Counted from the first letter of the stretch, positions 8,200 through 18,169 are shown. The stretch is 64,000 bases of DNA from Hyphomonas johnsonii MHS-2 (GCF_000685275.1 NZ_ARYK01000002.1:62001-126000); one strand, 5' to 3'. Numbers and translations: made by a program. Notes: generated by a model from the sequence alone, not told the origin.

Positions 8200-9075
8200 A
8201 TGGGTATTCTGAACGGCAAGGTAGCAATCATAACCGGCGGCGGCGGCGGCCTCGGTCGGGCCTACGCCCATGCATTCGCGCGTGAAGGCGCAAAGATTGT
8301 CGTCAACGATTACGGCGTCGCCTCGGACGGCGGCGCGCCTATTTCCACGTCCGCAGACAAGGTGGTTGAAGAGATCCGCGCCGCAGGCGGTGAAGCCGTC
8401 GCCAATGCCGCCGATGTCGGCACGGTAGAAGGCGGCGCCTCGATTCTTCAATCGGCCATGGAGGCGTTTGGCGGCGTCGACATCCTCATCAACAATGCCG
8501 GTATCCTGCGCGACCGCACGCTTGCCAAGATGGACGAGAAGGATTGGGACGACGTCATGCATGTGCACCTGAAGGGCACGTTCTGCGTCACCCGTCCGGT
8601 CTTCACCCAGATGAAGGCTCAGGCCAGAGGCGGCGTGATCGTCAACACAAGCTCGACATCGGGCCTTCAGGGTAAATTCGGACAAGGTAATTACGGCGCA
8701 GCCAAGGGCGGCGTCTGGGGGTTCTCCAATACGCTCACCCTTGAAGGCGAGCGTTACGGTATCCGCGTGTGGACGCTTGCCCCCGCTGCCGATACCCGCC
8801 TCACGGCAGCCGTGACCAATGAAGACTACAAGGCCGTCTACACGCCGGACAAGGTCGCCGAAGTCGTGCTCTACATGGTCAGTGACCTGTCAGCGCCGCA
8901 GACCGGCAAGACGATTGTGGCCGGCGGCGGCATTGTCCGAGAAGTGAGACTGGAAAACGGCCCGGGCTACGTCCCTACGCCAGATTTCTCCGCCCATGAT
9001 CTCGCAGAGGCTGTTGAGTCCGGTAAGGTCATGCTGCCAACCCGCCAAGCCAAGAGCCTCATGGCAATCGACTGA
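8200..9075 (+). CDS. SDR family (3R)-hydroxyacyl-CoA dehydrogenase-like protein (MFE-2 N-terminal type)
   Basis: A 291-aa SDR that follows the dehydrogenase domain of peroxisomal multifunctional enzyme 2 (HSD17B4) closely. It has TGGGGGLGRAYA, the VNDYG loop with a long insertion, NNAGILRDR, and NYGAAKGG as YxxxK. The LAPAADTRLT block corresponds to IAPxxxSRMT. That family oxidises 3-hydroxyacyl-CoA esters with NAD. The hydratase and SCP2 domains of MFE-2 are absent and no enoyl-CoA hydratase is encoded nearby. A good Shine-Dalgarno, GAGGAA, precedes the ATG. It fits the step after the acyl-CoA dehydrogenase encoded divergently. Convergent with the next SDR. Confidence 0.87.
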   Translation: MGILNGKVAIITGGGGGLGRAYAHAFAREGAKIVVNDYGVASDGGAPISTSADKVVEEIRAAGGEAVANAADVGTVEGGASILQSAMEAFGGVDILINNAGILRDRTLAKMDEKDWDDVMHVHLKGTFCVTRPVFTQMKAQARGGVIVNTSSTSGLQGKFGQGNYGAAKGGVWGFSNTLTLEGERYGIRVWTLAPAADTRLTAAVTNEDYKAVYTPDKVAEVVLYMVSDLSAPQTGKTIVAGGGIVREVRLENGPGYVPTPDFSAHDLAEAVESGKVMLPTRQAKSLMAID

Positions 9076-9090
9076 CCGCCAGGCGAGAGA

Positions 9091-9891
9091 TCAGAAGTCC
9101 GTGCCGCCATCAATGTTGATGATCGCACCGGTAAGATAGGCAGCGCGTTCGGAGAGCAGGAAGGCCATCAGCTCTCCGGCCTCGGAAGCCTGCCCCGGAC
9201 GACCGAGCGCGACCGGCATCTTGAACACGTCGTGCATCAGGATGCGAGTGGCCTCTTGCCTCGATACGGCCTGACTGGTCTCGATCTCTGAGATGCGGCC
9301 GGCGACCCTGACCGTATCGAAAGCCCCGGGACAGACGCAGTTCGCGCGGATTCCGTCCAGCCCATATGTCTTCGCGACGTTCTTGGTCAGATTAATGACG
9401 GCCGCCTTCATCGACGCATAGGGAAACAGGAAGCTCTTGGCCGCGCGCGCAGAATAGGCCGCGGTGGTCACCACCGTTCCGCCCCCGCTCTTGATCATCA
9501 GCGGCGCAGTCGCCCGGATGGCGCGGACATGCCCCATCAGGACGTCCTGAAAGTTTGCCTCCCAGTCATCATCGTCGACGTCTTCGATGGTGCCATTGCG
9601 GCCGGTCAGGCCCGTGGTGACCAGCAGGCCGCGCGGGGTGCCCATGGTTTCGGCGATCTTGCTGATAACCGCTTCGATTTCTCCCGGCTTTCCACCATCG
9701 GCCACATAGCCCGATGCGGTGACCCCGTAGGTCTCAGCCAGCCCGGCCGCCGCCGCATCAATATCGGCGCGAGACCGGCTGACGAGCGCCAGTTTCGCAC
9801 CGTCCGCCGCCAGCACCTTGGCGGCTTCGAGCCCCATGCCGCGCGATCCGCCGAATATGATGTAGAGCCTGTCTCTGACGCCTAGATCCAT
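9091..9891 (-). CDS. SDR family oxidoreductase
   Basis: A 266-aa classical SDR. The cofactor site is IIFGGSRGMG. The active site has TTAAYSAR as the Ser block and PYASMK as YxxxK. The NNAG position reads TTGLTG, a common variant in BaiA-like and acyl-CoA-linked SDRs. The C-terminus GAIINIDGGTDF is canonical. It is the last gene of a leftward run that begins at the acyl-CoA ligase (12614), with only 9 bp to the alcohol dehydrogenase before it. It probably oxidises or reduces a carbonyl or hydroxyl of the CoA-bound intermediate. Confidence 0.88.
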   Translation of the reverse strand: MDLGVRDRLYIIFGGSRGMGLEAAKVLAADGAKLALVSRSRADIDAAAAGLAETYGVTASGYVADGGKPGEIEAVISKIAETMGTPRGLLVTTGLTGRNGTIEDVDDDDWEANFQDVLMGHVRAIRATAPLMIKSGGGTVVTTAAYSARAAKSFLFPYASMKAAVINLTKNVAKTYGLDGIRANCVCPGAFDTVRVAGRISEIETSQAVSRQEATRILMHDVFKMPVALGRPGQASEAGELMAFLLSERAAYLTGAIINIDGGTDF

Positions 9892-9900
9892 GGGCCGCTC

Positions 9901-10998
9901 CTAGTGCTTGTGGATAATCGAAATGTGAAGCGCCGGATCGCCCGGCACCTCGCCTGCCAATGTCTGGATCGCCCGTTCAACACCTTCGATCGGCACGCTG
10001 TGCGTGTGCATCAGGTGGACCGGATAGCGCTTTTCCTCGACGAGACGGATGGCTTGCTGAACGCCCCAATGGCTGGACGAAAGCGCCCCGATCATCTCGA
10101 TCTGCTTCATCAGCAGTTCATCGATCGGAAACTGCGGCATGTCCTTGTGACCCTTGATGCCGCCCAGCACGATACGCCCACCATTGCGCACGGCCTTGAT
10201 CGCGTCGGTGACGGGCTGAAACGCGTTTGGCGTCGTGTCGATGACAAGGTCGACGCCCCGGCCAGAAGTCAGGTCCGCGATGGCTTCAGCGACGTCCGTC
10301 TCTTCGGCGATCAACGTATGGGTCGCGCCGAACTGGAGGGCGATCTCCAGTTTGAACGCATCGCGCTGCAGGCCCGTGACGATGATCTGCGACGCGCCGG
10401 CATCTTTCGCCGCCAGCACACTCGCCAGGCCGCGTTGTCCGCCACCAAGGATCAGGACAGTTTCGCCAACCTGCAACTTGCCGAGGCGGATAACCCAGTC
10501 AAAGCCGGCCGCGAACGGGTTGAACAGCAAGGCGTCCTCAACCGACAAATCCTCCGCAATAGGGTAGAGCCGGGTGCGAGGTTCGACTTCCATATAGCTG
10601 CCATAGCCGCCCCAAAGACCGGACCGGTCATTCAGCGAGCGAAAGCCGTAATAGAAGGCATCGACGCATTTGGAACCGTTCATGCAGGATGGGCAGACCC
10701 CGCAAGGGGCCACACCATGCACCGCCACACGGTCACCTTCCGCGACGCCCCAGCGCCGGGCGCCGTCTGCATCAAGACTGTGGATCCGTCCCAGGATTTC
10801 ATGACCGGGAATGACCGGAAACGCCCCGATACCGGCCTTGGCCGTGCCGCCCTTGTACTGCTCGATATCGCTGCCGCACATGCCGCAACCTTCGACCTGA
10901 AGGATGGCGCCGCCCGCAGGTGGCGCGTTCGGCACCGCCAGCTCGCGAAAATCGAACGTCCGGTCGGCAACTAGGACCGCAGCAGTCGCCCTCATCAC
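9901..10998 (-). CDS. zinc-dependent alcohol dehydrogenase (MDR family)
   Basis: A 365-aa medium-chain dehydrogenase. The catalytic zinc site shows GCGMCGSD and GHEILGRI. The structural zinc lobe is present as CGVCPSCMNGSKC with four Cys. The Rossmann motif is GGGQRGLASVLAAKDAGA, with one altered glycine compared with GxGxxG. It would interconvert an alcohol and an aldehyde or ketone using NAD(P). The start overlaps the stop of the acyl-CoA ligase gene (ATGA). Together with that ligase and the SDR downstream it forms a three-gene operon. The substrate is not predictable. Confidence 0.9.
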   Translation of the reverse strand: MMRATAAVLVADRTFDFRELAVPNAPPAGGAILQVEGCGMCGSDIEQYKGGTAKAGIGAFPVIPGHEILGRIHSLDADGARRWGVAEGDRVAVHGVAPCGVCPSCMNGSKCVDAFYYGFRSLNDRSGLWGGYGSYMEVEPRTRLYPIAEDLSVEDALLFNPFAAGFDWVIRLGKLQVGETVLILGGGQRGLASVLAAKDAGASQIIVTGLQRDAFKLEIALQFGATHTLIAEETDVAEAIADLTSGRGVDLVIDTTPNAFQPVTDAIKAVRNGGRIVLGGIKGHKDMPQFPIDELLMKQIEMIGALSSSHWGVQQAIRLVEEKRYPVHLMHTHSVPIEGVERAIQTLAGEVPGDPALHISIIHKH

Positions 10999-12614
10999 CG
11001 CTTCTCGATCTTGAAGCCGGCCTCTTCCCGATCCCAGGTCGCTGCCGTGCAGCCTTCGTCGCGCAGCACGTATTTCAGCACGCGGCCAACCGGATTGCGC
11101 GGCAAGTCAGACCTGAATTCGATGTATCGAGGGACCGCAAAATACGGGACGCGGTCGGCGCACCATTGGCAAAGCTCGGCTTCCGACACCGGATCGGCGT
11201 CCTCCCGCATCACAAGCGTCGCCTTCACTTCATCCTCGGCCGTTTCCGAAAACACCGCATGAATAGCGACGTCCGAGACGGCCTCGTGCTGGCGGAACGT
11301 CTTTTCCAGTTCGAAGCTGGAGATATTCTCGCCGCGGCGCCGCAAGTAATCCTTCTTGCGATCGACGAAGAAGAAATACCCATCCTCATCGAACATGCCG
11401 ATATCACCGGTATGCAGCCAGAGGTTCTTCAGGACCTTGAGCGTATCTTCAGGTCGACCCCAATAGCCCTCGAACATGATGTGCGGCCGGTTCGGACGAA
11501 CGACGATCTCCCCCGCAACACCGGGCGGAAGCTCCTCATCATTCTCGTCAACAATCCTGACCTCGAAATCATCATTGCGCTTGCCGGACGATCCGGGCTT
11601 GGCATACTCGTCATCGTGCAGGCTGGTGACGACGCAAGCTTCTGTCAGTCCGTAGACATTCGAGCCGGCGACTTTGACACCGAACCGCGTCTTCCACTTC
11701 TCCTGGAGTTCTGCCGAAAAAGGTGAGCCGCGAATAGCGCGGAGCTGTCCGTAGCACCGCTTGCTCGCTTCGGTGTCAGGATGGTCGGCAATGAAGGACA
11801 ACATCGAGCCAAGGAGGTTGACCAGCGTCGCGCCGCTGCGCTCGATCTCGTCCCAGAACTTGCTGACTGAAAAGCGCGGAAAGAGAGAGGCGCGCGCGCC
11901 GACCATCGCGGAAGCGAGCACGGTCGACGCCAAGGCGTTCAGATGGAACAACGGCAAAGGCGACCAGTTGACGTCATTGCTTGTACGGTTGCCATTCTCG
12001 ACTGATTGGCGCGCCAGATTGCAGATGAAATTATGGCTGATTATGCAGCCCTTGGACGGCCCGGTCGTGCCACCTGTATAGATCAGCATCGAGACGTCGC
12101 TGAACTTGTTCTCGTCAGCGAGCTTCGTATTTGCCCCCATCACATCATCATAACGGCGGACGTCCAACTTGTCGGATTGGGGTGTTTCCTCGCCGCGTTG
12201 AACCACAACACGAAGGCTCGGCAGCTCGCCCGCAATAAGTTCGATCCGGTCGAGATAGTGCGGCTCGACAAACACGACCTCTACGCCCGCATCGCCATAT
12301 TGATGGCGCAGATACTCGCCCTTATAGGCCGCATTGACCGGGACGAAGATCGCGCCGAGCTTGTTGACCGCGAACCAGATCACGACGGTCTCGACGCAGG
12401 TGTCCATCAGCAAGCCGACACGGTCGCCGCGCTTCACACCGAGCGCTTTCAGCCCGTTCGCCATCCGCGTGGAGGCAGTGTCGATGTCTTCATAGCTGTA
12501 GATGACACCCGAGAAATCGAGGAAGGTCCGCTGGGCATGATTTTCCACGGCCTCAGCGAGGACGTTGGTCACGGTTTGATGAATTGGTTTAACTTTATCG
12601 GGTCTGTGCAACAC
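10995..12614 (-). CDS. AMP-dependent acyl-CoA synthetase/ligase (CaiC-like)
   Basis: A 539-aa adenylate-forming ligase. It has the P-loop YTGGTTGPSKG, the A5 motif YGLTEAC, and LHTGDIGMFDEDGYFFFVDR. The hinge region is KDYLRRRGENISSFELE. The C-terminal catalytic Lys is in NPVGRVLKYVLRDE. The RGENISSFELE block resembles crotonobetaine/carnitine-CoA ligases. It should activate a carboxylic acid to its CoA thioester through an acyl-AMP, the entry step for the dehydrogenases around it. It is first in a leftward operon with the alcohol dehydrogenase and an SDR. A hairpin at 12683-12718 separates it from the amidohydrolase gene. Confidence 0.92.
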   Translation of the reverse strand: MLHRPDKVKPIHQTVTNVLAEAVENHAQRTFLDFSGVIYSYEDIDTASTRMANGLKALGVKRGDRVGLLMDTCVETVVIWFAVNKLGAIFVPVNAAYKGEYLRHQYGDAGVEVVFVEPHYLDRIELIAGELPSLRVVVQRGEETPQSDKLDVRRYDDVMGANTKLADENKFSDVSMLIYTGGTTGPSKGCIISHNFICNLARQSVENGNRTSNDVNWSPLPLFHLNALASTVLASAMVGARASLFPRFSVSKFWDEIERSGATLVNLLGSMLSFIADHPDTEASKRCYGQLRAIRGSPFSAELQEKWKTRFGVKVAGSNVYGLTEACVVTSLHDDEYAKPGSSGKRNDDFEVRIVDENDEELPPGVAGEIVVRPNRPHIMFEGYWGRPEDTLKVLKNLWLHTGDIGMFDEDGYFFFVDRKKDYLRRRGENISSFELEKTFRQHEAVSDVAIHAVFSETAEDEVKATLVMREDADPVSEAELCQWCADRVPYFAVPRYIEFRSDLPRNPVGRVLKYVLRDEGCTAATWDREEAGFKIEKR

Positions 12615-12682
12615 TTTGAATTCCTTGGGTCGGATGTCGTTTGTCCAGTCGGGCGGGGTTGAGGCTCAAGCCGTGGAACAAA

Positions 12683-12718
12683 CCCGGGCAAGCTCCGTCG
12701 ATCGGAGCAAGCCTCGGG
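12683..12718. terminator. stem-loop between amidohydrolase and acyl-CoA ligase genes
   Basis: The arms CCCG, GGC and GCTCCG pair with CGGAGC, GCC and CGGG around a TCGAT loop, with a symmetric aa/aa internal loop and one bulged base. That is 13 pairs in 36 nt. It lies 36 nt past the stop of the leftward amidohydrolase gene. No T-run follows, so termination is likely but not proven; it could also shape the leader of the acyl-CoA ligase mRNA. Confidence 0.45.
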
Positions 12719-12753
12719 AAAGTCGTTGAAGCCGGGCTTCCATGCGCCCTGGC

Positions 12754-14052
12754 TCAGGTGGTGGACAGCATCTTCTTCACGTCCCCGGACGTGACAGGTT
12801 TGCCCTTCTCAAGCCGAGGGGCCAGTCCGCCCATGCCGGCGCGTTCTTCGACATCGACGCCCTTCTCACGGGCAAGTTTGCGCAAGGCGCCGACCGTGCA
12901 GTTCTTGCGCCCGCCCATGCCTTCAAAGGGAGAGAAGGAGAAATCGCGATTGGCGTTGATGTGCGTGATCTTGTCGATCTCTTCCTTCGGAATGTGCTTG
13001 ACCGCTTTCCAAAGCATCTCCGGCGCACGCGGCCACTGGGTGTCCGAGTGAGGATAGTCGCATTCCCACGTAATGTTATCGATGCCGATTTCATGGCGGT
13101 TCTTGAGGCCGAAATCATCCTCGATGAAGCAAGTTATGAAGTGCCGACGGAAGATCTCGGTCGGACTGTGGCCGCCCATATTCAGGTTCGTCCACTGGCC
13201 ATGCTGGCGTACCGTGCACTCTGCACGTTCGAGGAAATATGGCACCCAGCCAATGCTGCCTTCAGACAGCGCGATTTTCAGCTTCGGATGATCTTTCCAG
13301 AACGAAGCGAAGAGCCAGTCAGCCGCCGAATTTGCAATGGATATTGGCATGGACGTAATCCACGCGCTAATGGGCGAGAGGTCCGAAGCGTGGTCTGCCG
13401 ACGCGCCCGTGCCGATATGGGCGCAGATTACGACGTTAGCTTCTTCGCAAGCTGACCAGAGCGGCTCCCAGTACGGGTCGTGCAGGCTGGGCAGGCCGAT
13501 CAATGCCGGATTGTCGGTAAAGCTGATGGCGTGAACGCCGAGCTTCACCATCCGGTCGAGCTCTGCAAGCGTCAGTTTGATGTCCCAAAGCGGCAACAGC
13601 GCAAGCGGGATGATCCGGTCCGGATAAGGGCCAGCCCAGTCGTGCATGTGCCAGTCATTATAAGCCTGGATCGTCGCAAGGGCGAGCGCCTTGTCGTCCT
13701 GGCGCATAAAGCGAACACCCGAGAAGCCGGGAAACTGTGCGAAGTTCAGCGAGCCAAGGACGCCGTTCGCATTCATGTCATCAATGCGAGCGTGAATATC
13801 GAAACAGCCCTTGCGGAGATGATCGAACGACATCGGCTCGTAACCGTACTCGGTCTTGGGACGCCCAACGACGGCATTGAGGCCAAGCCCGGTGACCTTC
13901 TTGTCTTCGATGACCCAAGCCTGCCCGTGCTCGGTATTCACGACGCGCGGGGCGCGGTCCTTGAACTTCTTGGGCATGTGCCGGTCGAACATGTCGGCAG
14001 GTTCGCAAACGTGGTCATCCACGCTCACCAAAATCATGTCATTCATTTCCAT
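12754..14052 (-). CDS. amidohydrolase family protein (ACMSD-like metal-dependent hydrolase/decarboxylase)
   Basis: A 432-aa TIM-barrel metal enzyme of the Amidohydro_2 group. The first-strand metal ligands lie in SVDDHVCEP. A His is seen in ICAHIGTG, and the distal acidic residue is in ITWECDYPHSDTQWP. Relatives act as decarboxylases (ACMSD, gamma-resorcylate decarboxylase) or hydrolases. The many sphingomonad and mycobacterial versions near aromatic and steroid genes are uncharacterised. GGGAGA lies upstream of the ATG. It is separated from the transporter gene by 158 bp with a 13-nt palindrome, so it may have its own promoter. Cleaving a C-C bond in the island substrate is an inference. Confidence 0.85.
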   Translation of the reverse strand: MEMNDMILVSVDDHVCEPADMFDRHMPKKFKDRAPRVVNTEHGQAWVIEDKKVTGLGLNAVVGRPKTEYGYEPMSFDHLRKGCFDIHARIDDMNANGVLGSLNFAQFPGFSGVRFMRQDDKALALATIQAYNDWHMHDWAGPYPDRIIPLALLPLWDIKLTLAELDRMVKLGVHAISFTDNPALIGLPSLHDPYWEPLWSACEEANVVICAHIGTGASADHASDLSPISAWITSMPISIANSAADWLFASFWKDHPKLKIALSEGSIGWVPYFLERAECTVRQHGQWTNLNMGGHSPTEIFRRHFITCFIEDDFGLKNRHEIGIDNITWECDYPHSDTQWPRAPEMLWKAVKHIPKEEIDKITHINANRDFSFSPFEGMGGRKNCTVGALRKLAREKGVDVEERAGMGGLAPRLEKGKPVTSGDVKKMLSTT

Positions 14053-14139
14053 CGGTTCTATCTCCCTTGGCCCTCATCTCTCGATGCAGTTTTGTGACGC
14101 ACCTTCATTTATCATGCTGGCACGTTCTTGCCCACGCAC

Positions 14140-14152
14140 CGAAATCATTTCG
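14140..14152. promoter_or_regulatory. 13-nt palindrome upstream of the amidohydrolase gene
   Basis: CGAAATCATTTCG is a perfect inverted repeat with a one-base centre. It lies about 90 bp upstream of the amidohydrolase start at 14052, in the spacer after the MFS gene. Position and symmetry suit a regulator-binding site. A palindrome this short can arise by chance. Confidence 0.3.
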
Positions 14153-14210
14153 TTGGCATTTTGCGCGCTGGGGCGATGCTATTCCCCCACCCGAAATGTC
14201 TGGCTTCGCA

Positions 14211-15623
14211 TCAATCTGTCGAAGCCTCGCTCAATTTTTGAGCGGCATCGTGAACGGAATTCTGAAGGACGACTGCCTTGCGCAGCGGCTTTGTCGCCAA
14301 CACCAGCAACAGGACGCCTCCGCCGCCAACGACGGCTGCCGTCGTGGCGATGCCCTCGCCGAGATAGGCTTCGCCACCGTAAACATCCGCGAGAATCGCC
14401 ACGATGAGCGGCGCGCCGCCAATTGCGAAGAGGCCGACAAAGCAGGTCTGTAGCGCGACCAACCGCCCGTGCAGAGCTGACGGCGCGAAGAGTTGCACCG
14501 CCGTCACCAGCGGGCCGAAGCTGCTCGCGGTAAACCATGCGACGGCGTAGAACAGGATGAACCACTGTTCGCTCTTCATCAGAAACGCGGCGACGATGAA
14601 CGGAATGCCGATCACTGTTGCGAAACTGAACACACGGTAAGCGGCATCATTGTATCCCTTCCGGTAATACCGGTCGCAGACATAACCCCAGAAGATATTG
14701 CCAACGCCGCCAGCGGCGGACCCGGCAGCGAGTGTCCAGCCGATGCGCTCATGCGACCAGCCGAAGGTGCGCCCGAGATAGGCCGGGCTCCAGGTAATCA
14801 GCGAATAGGCAAGAACCGCAAGGAGCGCGACGGCGAGAACATGCGCCGCAACCAGTCCGGGATTCTGCATGACAAATCCGGAAAAGCTGACCTCTTTTGC
14901 AGCCTTGGCCTTCGCGGCCGCGGCAGCCATCTGCTCGACCGTCCGGTGCTTGCGAATGCGGGGCAGGAAGAATGCGAGAAAGGCGAGTGCGATACCCGGC
15001 AGCCCCGTTGCGATGAACGCGCCCTGCCAGCCCTGGATTTCCCCGACGAAGGGCAGATCAATCGTACCGAGACGGGTCAGGGCACCAATCAACATCCCCC
15101 CGAAAATCAGGGTCAAGACTGCGCCGATATTCGCGCCGGCATGATAGACACCATTCGCGAAGGCCAACCGGTCCCGCGGAAAGGTCGCCGCCAGAAGCGC
15201 ATAGGCCGCTGGCGGCAGGAAAGCCTCGCCAAGGCCGACCCCGCCCCGCGCGACAAACAAGGTGGTGAAATCATTCGCCAACCCTGAAAAGGCCGCTGAA
15301 AACGACCAGAAAGCGACGGCAAAAAAGAGGACGGTCTTGATTTCGAACCGGTCGACGCACCAGCCGGCGACAAGCACGCCGGTGATGTACATCGACGAAA
15401 ATGCGATGCCGTTCAGCACACCGAGCTGGACATCGCTCAAACCCAGATTCGCGCCGATCGGGTCGACCAGCAGCGAGAACATCTGCTTGTCGGCGAACGA
15501 CATGAGGTAAAAAACGATGAGAACGCTGAGGGTCACGATCGCAACAGCGGAAATCGGTGTTTTCAACCGCTCCGTGCGTGACCCAGATTGGGTGCTCTTG
15601 TCAGGTGCGGCCACTTCAGACAT
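14211..15623 (-). CDS. MFS transporter, spinster-like
   Basis: A 470-aa protein with about twelve hydrophobic segments. The first block, FYLMSFADKQMFSLLVDPIG followed by LGLSDVQLGVLNG, and the GVGLGEAFLPPAAYALLA loop are typical of spinster-type major facilitator carriers. These take organic acids and lipid-like solutes across the inner membrane. The ATG at 15623 is chosen because GAGAGGAAA precedes it. The frame is open for 28 further codons without a site. It lies between the TonB-dependent receptor gene and the catabolic enzymes on the same strand. Likely role: moving the island substrate from periplasm to cytoplasm. Confidence 0.88.
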   Translation of the reverse strand: MSEVAAPDKSTQSGSRTERLKTPISAVAIVTLSVLIVFYLMSFADKQMFSLLVDPIGANLGLSDVQLGVLNGIAFSSMYITGVLVAGWCVDRFEIKTVLFFAVAFWSFSAAFSGLANDFTTLFVARGGVGLGEAFLPPAAYALLAATFPRDRLAFANGVYHAGANIGAVLTLIFGGMLIGALTRLGTIDLPFVGEIQGWQGAFIATGLPGIALAFLAFFLPRIRKHRTVEQMAAAAAKAKAAKEVSFSGFVMQNPGLVAAHVLAVALLAVLAYSLITWSPAYLGRTFGWSHERIGWTLAAGSAAGGVGNIFWGYVCDRYYRKGYNDAAYRVFSFATVIGIPFIVAAFLMKSEQWFILFYAVAWFTASSFGPLVTAVQLFAPSALHGRLVALQTCFVGLFAIGGAPLIVAILADVYGGEAYLGEGIATTAAVVGGGGVLLLVLATKPLRKAVVLQNSVHDAAQKLSEASTD

Positions 15624-15832
15624 CGGCGTTTCCTCTCCAGTGTTGAGAATGAACTCACGCCCTTCCCTGGCTCGGGGTTGGCGCTTCGGAAATCTCCGGG
15701 ATTGCATCAGAGCGCGCGGCGCTCGTGAAAGGACAATTGAGAACGCGCCGACACCAAAAAGTCATCAACACGACCTAGGTGCCAGCGCGATTTTCTCAGG
15801 AATGTTTGGACGGGCACATAACAGTGCCGGCC

Positions 15833-18169
15833 TTATTGTGCGCCGAAGCGGTAACGGGCCTCTACACCGAAGGTCGCCGGGTCCCCGACATAACCGATAT
15901 TGTATCCAAGGTTGGTGTCGAAAGCGAGGAAGCCAGTATAGTACTTCTCGTCTAGGATGTTTTTACCGAAGGCCGAAATATCCAGATTATAGTCGGAGAG
16001 GTGGTAGGATATGCGGGCCTCAAGTAGGCCGAAACCTTTCTGGGTGACGGTGTTGGTATTGATGGCCTCTGACCGGAACTCGACATCGTCGCGCCACCGC
16101 CATGCACCGAAGATGCTGAGATCATTGCCGCCCAACGGCACCGTGTATTTTGCCGTCAGCGAATACTGAAGCTCAGGTATGGCGAACTTCTCGTCTGTCC
16201 GATCACCCAAGATCGCATCCTGCCACTCTTCATAAGCGGCATCGACATAGCTGAGCGAGCCGCTGAACTCGAGATTGTCGGTCGGGACCACCCACGCCTC
16301 GATTTCACCGCCATAGACACGCCCTTCGGCGGCATTGGTGACGAAGGTCGCGAGATTGTTGTTGCGGCTGACCGTCGTGCTGCGCTGGATGTTCTTGTAC
16401 TCGGTGTAAAACGTCGCCGCATTCAGCCGCAGCCGACCATCAGCCAGATCGCTCTTGAAACCAACTTCGTATTCCGTCGCTTCTTCAGGCTCGAAAGGTG
16501 AAAAGGTGATCGGATCGCTGCTGCCCCGCACATTGTTGCCGCCAGCCCGAAAGCTGCTGGCAGCCTTCACGTATATCAACAGATCTTCGTTCGGCTTCCA
16601 GTCAAGGCTGGCGAGGTAGGACGGTTGGGCCGCATCCGTATTGAAAGTCGCTGCACACACTCCCGGCGTATCCAAAAGCTCCGGTGGCAAAGTGCAGCCC
16701 CCACCATTCGCATTGCGGCTGATCACTTCCTGTTGGGTTTCGGAATAGCGAACACCGCCCGTGAGCCTGAGTGTGTCGGTCAACTCATATTCGGCCTGTG
16801 CGAACACCGAGATATTCTCATTCGTCGCAGAATAGGCCGTCATGCTCGGGCTGTTGGGATTAATCGCCGTCAGCTGCGGCGTGGTGCTGCCCTCGCGACC
16901 GTCTTCGTAATTGTAGAAGGCGCCGACGATCCAGAACAGGCGGTCATCAATGTTGTCAACGATGTGGAATTCCTGCGTGAAGCTGCTGGAATAGGTAAAA
17001 TTGTTTGGACGCAGCAGGTCAAACTGAGTCTGGGCATAATCCTGGATGTCGTTGCGGCTGGTGTCGCGGTAACCGGTAATCGACCGCAGCATGACAGAGC
17101 CAATATCGACCTTGAGGTCAGACGATCCACCCCACAGCTCCAAGTGTCCGGACACCGGTGTTGCGCCATTGGTCTCGTAGAACCCGCCGGTATTCAATGC
17201 GGAATCCGAAAACGCATTGTAGGCCGCTGTAATCCCCTCGACCGTTGCTGGCAGGCCGAGTTCGACGCGCGCCGCCGTCACAACCGAGTTCAGGGCATTG
17301 CCCACGCGCAGCGTGTTGGGATCGATGACGAGGTCATTGACATGAACGACCTTGATGACAGATCCGGTCGTCTCCGATTCCGTCCAGTCGGCCGTCGCGA
17401 GCCATTCGATATTACTGGTCGGTTCCCAGAGCAGCGAGGCCCTGGCCGCCTTGTCATTCGTCTCGCCAAGGTTCTGGCCAAGGGCGTTCTGGCCGATGCC
17501 GTCATTCTGGGACGATTTGCCGGCAAGGCGGATAGCCATCTTGTCAGCGATGATCGGCAGGGTGACGGCGCCGGACACTTCAACCGTATTCAGATTGCCT
17601 GCCACGGAGTCGACATAGCCGCTCAGACCATCAAAATCGGGACGCTTTGAATAGACCAGCAAAGCGCCGCCCGTCGTATTCTTGCCGAACAGTGTGCCCT
17701 GTGGGCCCTTCAGCACTTCGATCCGTCCGACATCAAACAATGCTGCCCGCAGGCCGATTTGCCGTGGCCGGCTGATTTCGTCGACATAGACAGCGACGGA
17801 AGGATCAGTCGTGAGAAGCGTGTCAGCCTGGGTCTGGCCGCGGATGCCGACATTCGCAGCGCTCGGTCCACCCGGTCCGCTCGCGAGGTAGAGGGAGGGG
17901 GCAAATCCTTGAAGGTCACGAATATTCGAGATCGCCGAATCTGCGAGAACGGACTCATCAATGACCGTAATGGCCAAAGGCACGTCCTGCACACTTTCAT
18001 CGACGCGGCGCGCCGTGACGGTGACCGTCCCGAGCTTCCTCGACGCATCTTCTCCGACGGTATCGCCTGCAACCGCCACCGCCTCCTGCGCATTGGCCGG
18101 CATACCTGCGGAGATCGCCGTCACCGAAACCGCGGTCAAAGCCGCAATGATTATTGAAACCTGTTTCAT
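15833..18169 (-). CDS. TonB-dependent outer membrane receptor
   Basis: A 778-aa outer membrane barrel with a signal peptide ending near GMPANAQEA. A TonB-box-like LGTVTVTARR is followed by a plug domain with DVPLAITVID, the IRGQTQADT block and VLKGPQGTLFGKNTTGG. The rest is beta-barrel and ends EARYRFGAQ. The Shine-Dalgarno GGGGAGGAA is very strong. Plugs of this type are common in the large receptor sets of sphingomonads and Hyphomonadaceae that import organic substrates rather than iron. No Fur box or FecI/FecR genes are near. It is most likely the uptake channel for the island's substrate. Confidence 0.92.
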   Translation of the reverse strand: MKQVSIIIAALTAVSVTAISAGMPANAQEAVAVAGDTVGEDASRKLGTVTVTARRVDESVQDVPLAITVIDESVLADSAISNIRDLQGFAPSLYLASGPGGPSAANVGIRGQTQADTLLTTDPSVAVYVDEISRPRQIGLRAALFDVGRIEVLKGPQGTLFGKNTTGGALLVYSKRPDFDGLSGYVDSVAGNLNTVEVSGAVTLPIIADKMAIRLAGKSSQNDGIGQNALGQNLGETNDKAARASLLWEPTSNIEWLATADWTESETTGSVIKVVHVNDLVIDPNTLRVGNALNSVVTAARVELGLPATVEGITAAYNAFSDSALNTGGFYETNGATPVSGHLELWGGSSDLKVDIGSVMLRSITGYRDTSRNDIQDYAQTQFDLLRPNNFTYSSSFTQEFHIVDNIDDRLFWIVGAFYNYEDGREGSTTPQLTAINPNSPSMTAYSATNENISVFAQAEYELTDTLRLTGGVRYSETQQEVISRNANGGGCTLPPELLDTPGVCAATFNTDAAQPSYLASLDWKPNEDLLIYVKAASSFRAGGNNVRGSSDPITFSPFEPEEATEYEVGFKSDLADGRLRLNAATFYTEYKNIQRSTTVSRNNNLATFVTNAAEGRVYGGEIEAWVVPTDNLEFSGSLSYVDAAYEEWQDAILGDRTDEKFAIPELQYSLTAKYTVPLGGNDLSIFGAWRWRDDVEFRSEAINTNTVTQKGFGLLEARISYHLSDYNLDISAFGKNILDEKYYTGFLAFDTNLGYNIGYVGDPATFGVEARYRFGAQ